From positions 54,912,446 through 54,976,445 of the forward strand of contig OY744525.1 in the NCBI GenBank assembly GCA_963556195.1: 64,000 nucleotides of DNA, read 5' to 3'. Shown piece after piece: positions 63,166 through 64,000 of this stretch. The translations under genes were made by a program, and so were the position numbers. Position 1 is the first letter of the stretch; every line of letters starts with the position of its first letter. The notes below the pieces were generated by a model that saw only the letters and a list, made by a program, of their open reading frames with translations, searched no databases and had not been told where the DNA came from. Source of the stretch: Sepiola atlantica. Lineage: Eukaryota > Mollusca > Cephalopoda > Sepiida > Sepiolidae.

Positions 63166-64000
63166 TTCCCTATAACTTCGGCAATAATAGACTTCATATC
63201 AAAGGCTTAATATGCTAAATATTGCAGCTAACCACCCACAACACTTTCTAATGCGTGTTTCACGAATATATGCTTAGAATTCTTTTCTTTACAAATAATA
63301 TTACATTCATTCCGATCTATCCGCTTCTCCCAAATACATTTTCCACAAAGAAAGTAACAAACTTTTTTTACCCACTAATTATTATCCTCCTACGTGACTC
63401 TTAAACACCGTGTCCTTTCTTAATATAAAGGAAATTATTTTCAAACACCCAAATTATTTAATTGCAGCCTCATTACAATCTTCTACATGATATACAGGCT
63501 TCCAAAGCAAAATAATAACCACCCCTTCCTAAGAACGCAGGAATAGCAGAATTCGGAGTTCGAGCGTTAGGAATTACTTTTTCTTATAATTTCTATAGCT
63601 ATTCTGATTAATCGGGTTAGTTAATAAAGAACACATGATCACTTTCAAATAAACACATATACGTTATTCTTTCACACGTAAGTAGGTTTCTTGCTTTCAA
63701 ACAGAAAAAAAACAAATATTAAACTCACAAAACATCATCTCTTTCTTTCATTATCACCATTTAAAATTCGAGGGATTTTTATTCATAACTTATTAAAATA
63801 AATAAAAAATAATCAGCGAATTTAATAAGGTCCGCTACGATTTTAAATGCCACCTTCGGTAAACTTTTCCGCTTATTTCTTGATTACATTTACTTACGAA
63901 ATTTATTTTAACTTCTGGTATATTGACATTAGCATATTTATTCATTTCATAAGTGTTTTTCTGTCAGATTTTATACGTAATACTCAATTTAATTCAACCG
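63166..64000. other. Unassigned AT-rich stretch to window end
   Basis: No gene, RNA or clear repeat seen. Confidence 0.4.

Overview
This window looks like non-coding, repeat-dominated DNA from an animal nuclear genome. A cephalopod mollusc (octopus-like) is the best guess: the base composition is AT-rich, more than thirty long (TA)n tracts are present (often fused to CA/TG or GA/CT tracts), and LINE, Penelope-like, hAT and snRNA-headed SINE copies are interleaved at high density. This assignment is inference. I find no ordinary host gene and no bacterial-type organisation. Open frames rich in YIYIYI, SLSLSL, HTHTHT or polylysine are translated microsatellites.

The only long intact coding sequence is a hAT-superfamily transposase (27803-30301, + strand). 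It lies in a complete-looking 7.46-kb element (23411-30868) with 15-bp terminal inverted repeats and a perfect 8-bp target duplication. Degraded Penelope-like (PLE) reverse-transcriptase remnants in the same orientation flank it on both sides (22960-23250 and 31130-32450), so it probably inserted into an old PLE. A second, dead BED-finger hAT lies on the minus strand (about 44150-46880) and is split by a 127-bp tandem array. LINE 3' ends of at least five kinds are scattered through the window.

The most interesting layer is a set of dispersed repeats abutting (TA)n tracts, many of them fold-backs, that carry hammerhead-ribozyme motifs: CTGANGA core, stem II, GAAA, a short self-complementary stem III, and a stem I that pairs in the best copies. 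The best examples are at 15563-15608, 302-348 and 52068-52107 (+). Others are at 785-825 (-), 1021-1061 (+), 13448-13497 (-), 33684-33723 (+) and 34373-34413 (-). Three further copies (39682-39724, 52572-52620, 18458-18497) carry changes at core positions 3 and 8; two of them replace the C3-G8 pair by U3-A8. Hammerheads are known from Penelope-like elements, and PLE fragments occur in the window, so the fold-backs may be PLE-derived.

There are also two SINE-like families with a 5' head resembling U2 snRNA, including its GTAGTA branch-site segment. Family A has six fuller copies plus degenerate ones, several with target-site duplications. Family B has three near-complete copies. A 5S-rRNA-derived SINE-like copy (59417-59690, -) is also present. 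A 19-copy, 85-bp satellite array (18813-20414) is the largest tandem repeat. Region by region: 1-1175 fold-backs and (TA)n; 2.2-6.8 kb SINEs and LINE ends; 7.5-9.4 kb triplet repeats and a LINE; 9.7-13.7 kb paired hammerhead fold-backs and a SINE doublet; 15.4-15.8 kb best hammerhead; 18.8-20.4 kb satellite; 21.5-32.5 kb PLEs with nested hAT; 32.7-34.9 kb and 39.5-44.0 kb fold-backs; 44-49.7 kb dead hAT, LINE ends and an inverted repeat; 50-53 kb LINE and hammerhead element; 55-63 kb SINEs and unassigned repeats. All boundaries were judged by eye.
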